From Neisseriales bacterium (GTDB lineage Bacteria; Pseudomonadota; Gammaproteobacteria; Burkholderiales; UBA11063): 6,554 bases of DNA. The position numbers were made by a program, and so were the translations under genes. Positions 6,342-6,554 of the stretch are shown one piece after another (position 1 is the first letter of the stretch; every line of letters starts with the position of its first letter). Under the pieces are notes generated by a model. The model was not told the DNA's origin and searched no databases. It saw only the letters and a list, made by a program, of their open reading frames with translations. The stretch spans positions 1 to 6,554 of the forward strand of contig SSGY01000049.1 in NCBI GenBank assembly GCA_008017145.1. Reading direction: 5' to 3'.

Positions 6342-6554
6342 ATGAAAACTAAATCACAATTTAAATATTATGTTCAACTTTGTCTGGCTTTATTGCTCTG
6401 GGCTGGTTTGTATCATGTCGCAAAACCAGCAGCAGAAGCAAGCGATCCATATTTGGTCGCTTTTTTACGCTATTTAATTTCTGCAAGTTTGCTACTAATT
6501 ATCTTACGTGTAAAAAATGGCTATTGGTTTCCTACTCTAAATAGTAAGCAATGG
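6342..6554 (+). CDS. EamA/DMT-family transporter, N-terminal part (runs off the window)
   Basis: An open frame of 71 codons begins with ATG at 6342, seven bases after the folA stop, and continues past the window end with no stop. The translation has a hydrophobic first helix around residues 11-22 (LCLALLLWAGLY), then AKPAAEASDPYLVAFLRY (28-45) and a second hydrophobic helix at about 41-57 followed by a basic turn. The W-G...P.....R pattern with a second helix starting at the Arg is typical of the EamA (10-TMS drug/metabolite transporter) repeat. It would be an inner-membrane exporter or importer of small metabolites; the substrate is unknown. The visible part is roughly a quarter of a family member of about 300 residues. 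The ribosome site is weak. Confidence 0.75.
   Translation, partial: MKTKSQFKYYVQLCLALLLWAGLYHVAKPAAEASDPYLVAFLRYLISASLLLIILRVKNGYWFPTLNSKQW

Noticed and set aside
1..6554. CRISPR arrays, tRNA/rRNA genes, insertion sequences or phage attachment sites
   Set aside because: No regularly spaced repeats, tRNA-like cloverleafs, transposase genes or terminal inverted repeats were seen; almost every base is within a gene.

Overview
The window is an AT-rich bacterial segment in which every gene lies on the + strand. Neighbouring genes are separated by -1 to 19 bases, so the whole stretch reads as one long co-oriented, probably polycistronic run with no intergenic region large enough for an obvious promoter or terminator. 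The genes with clear relatives (RsmD, a YfhL/Alvin-type ferredoxin, MutT, an E. coli-length ThyA and FolA) point to a low-GC proteobacterium. The rsmD-ferredoxin neighbourhood and the style of MutT suggest beta- or gammaproteobacteria, but the species cannot be fixed from the window.

Layout: (1) 9-718 is a minimal HEPN/nucleotidyltransferase pair (HepT-like plus MntA-like). Its signature motifs, RX4HXY and GSX10DXD, are intact, so it is a candidate type VII toxin-antitoxin module. (2) 720-1507 holds rsmD (16S rRNA guanine-N2 methyltransferase) followed by a small 2[4Fe-4S] ferredoxin. (3) 1510-4603 holds two tandem, diverged paralogues of an exported alpha/beta hydrolase of secretory-lipase/esterase type. 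Both have signal peptides, GYSEG nucleophile motifs and conserved cysteine pairs. (4) 4607-6334 holds mutT, thyA and folA, a nucleotide-pool and thymidylate/folate block. ThyA converts dUMP to dTMP and releases dihydrofolate, FolA reduces it back to tetrahydrofolate, and MutT would remove oxidised dGTP. (5) 6342 to the end is the start of an EamA/DMT-family membrane transporter cut by the window edge.

Most of the window is ordinary housekeeping. The accessory-looking parts are the HEPN/MNT pair and the duplicated secreted hydrolases, which sit between housekeeping genes and share their tight spacing. No CRISPR array, insertion sequence, tRNA or rRNA was seen. I did not find a convincing wholly new system. 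The hydrolase pair, whose substrate cannot be told from the sequence, is the best candidate for undescribed biology.
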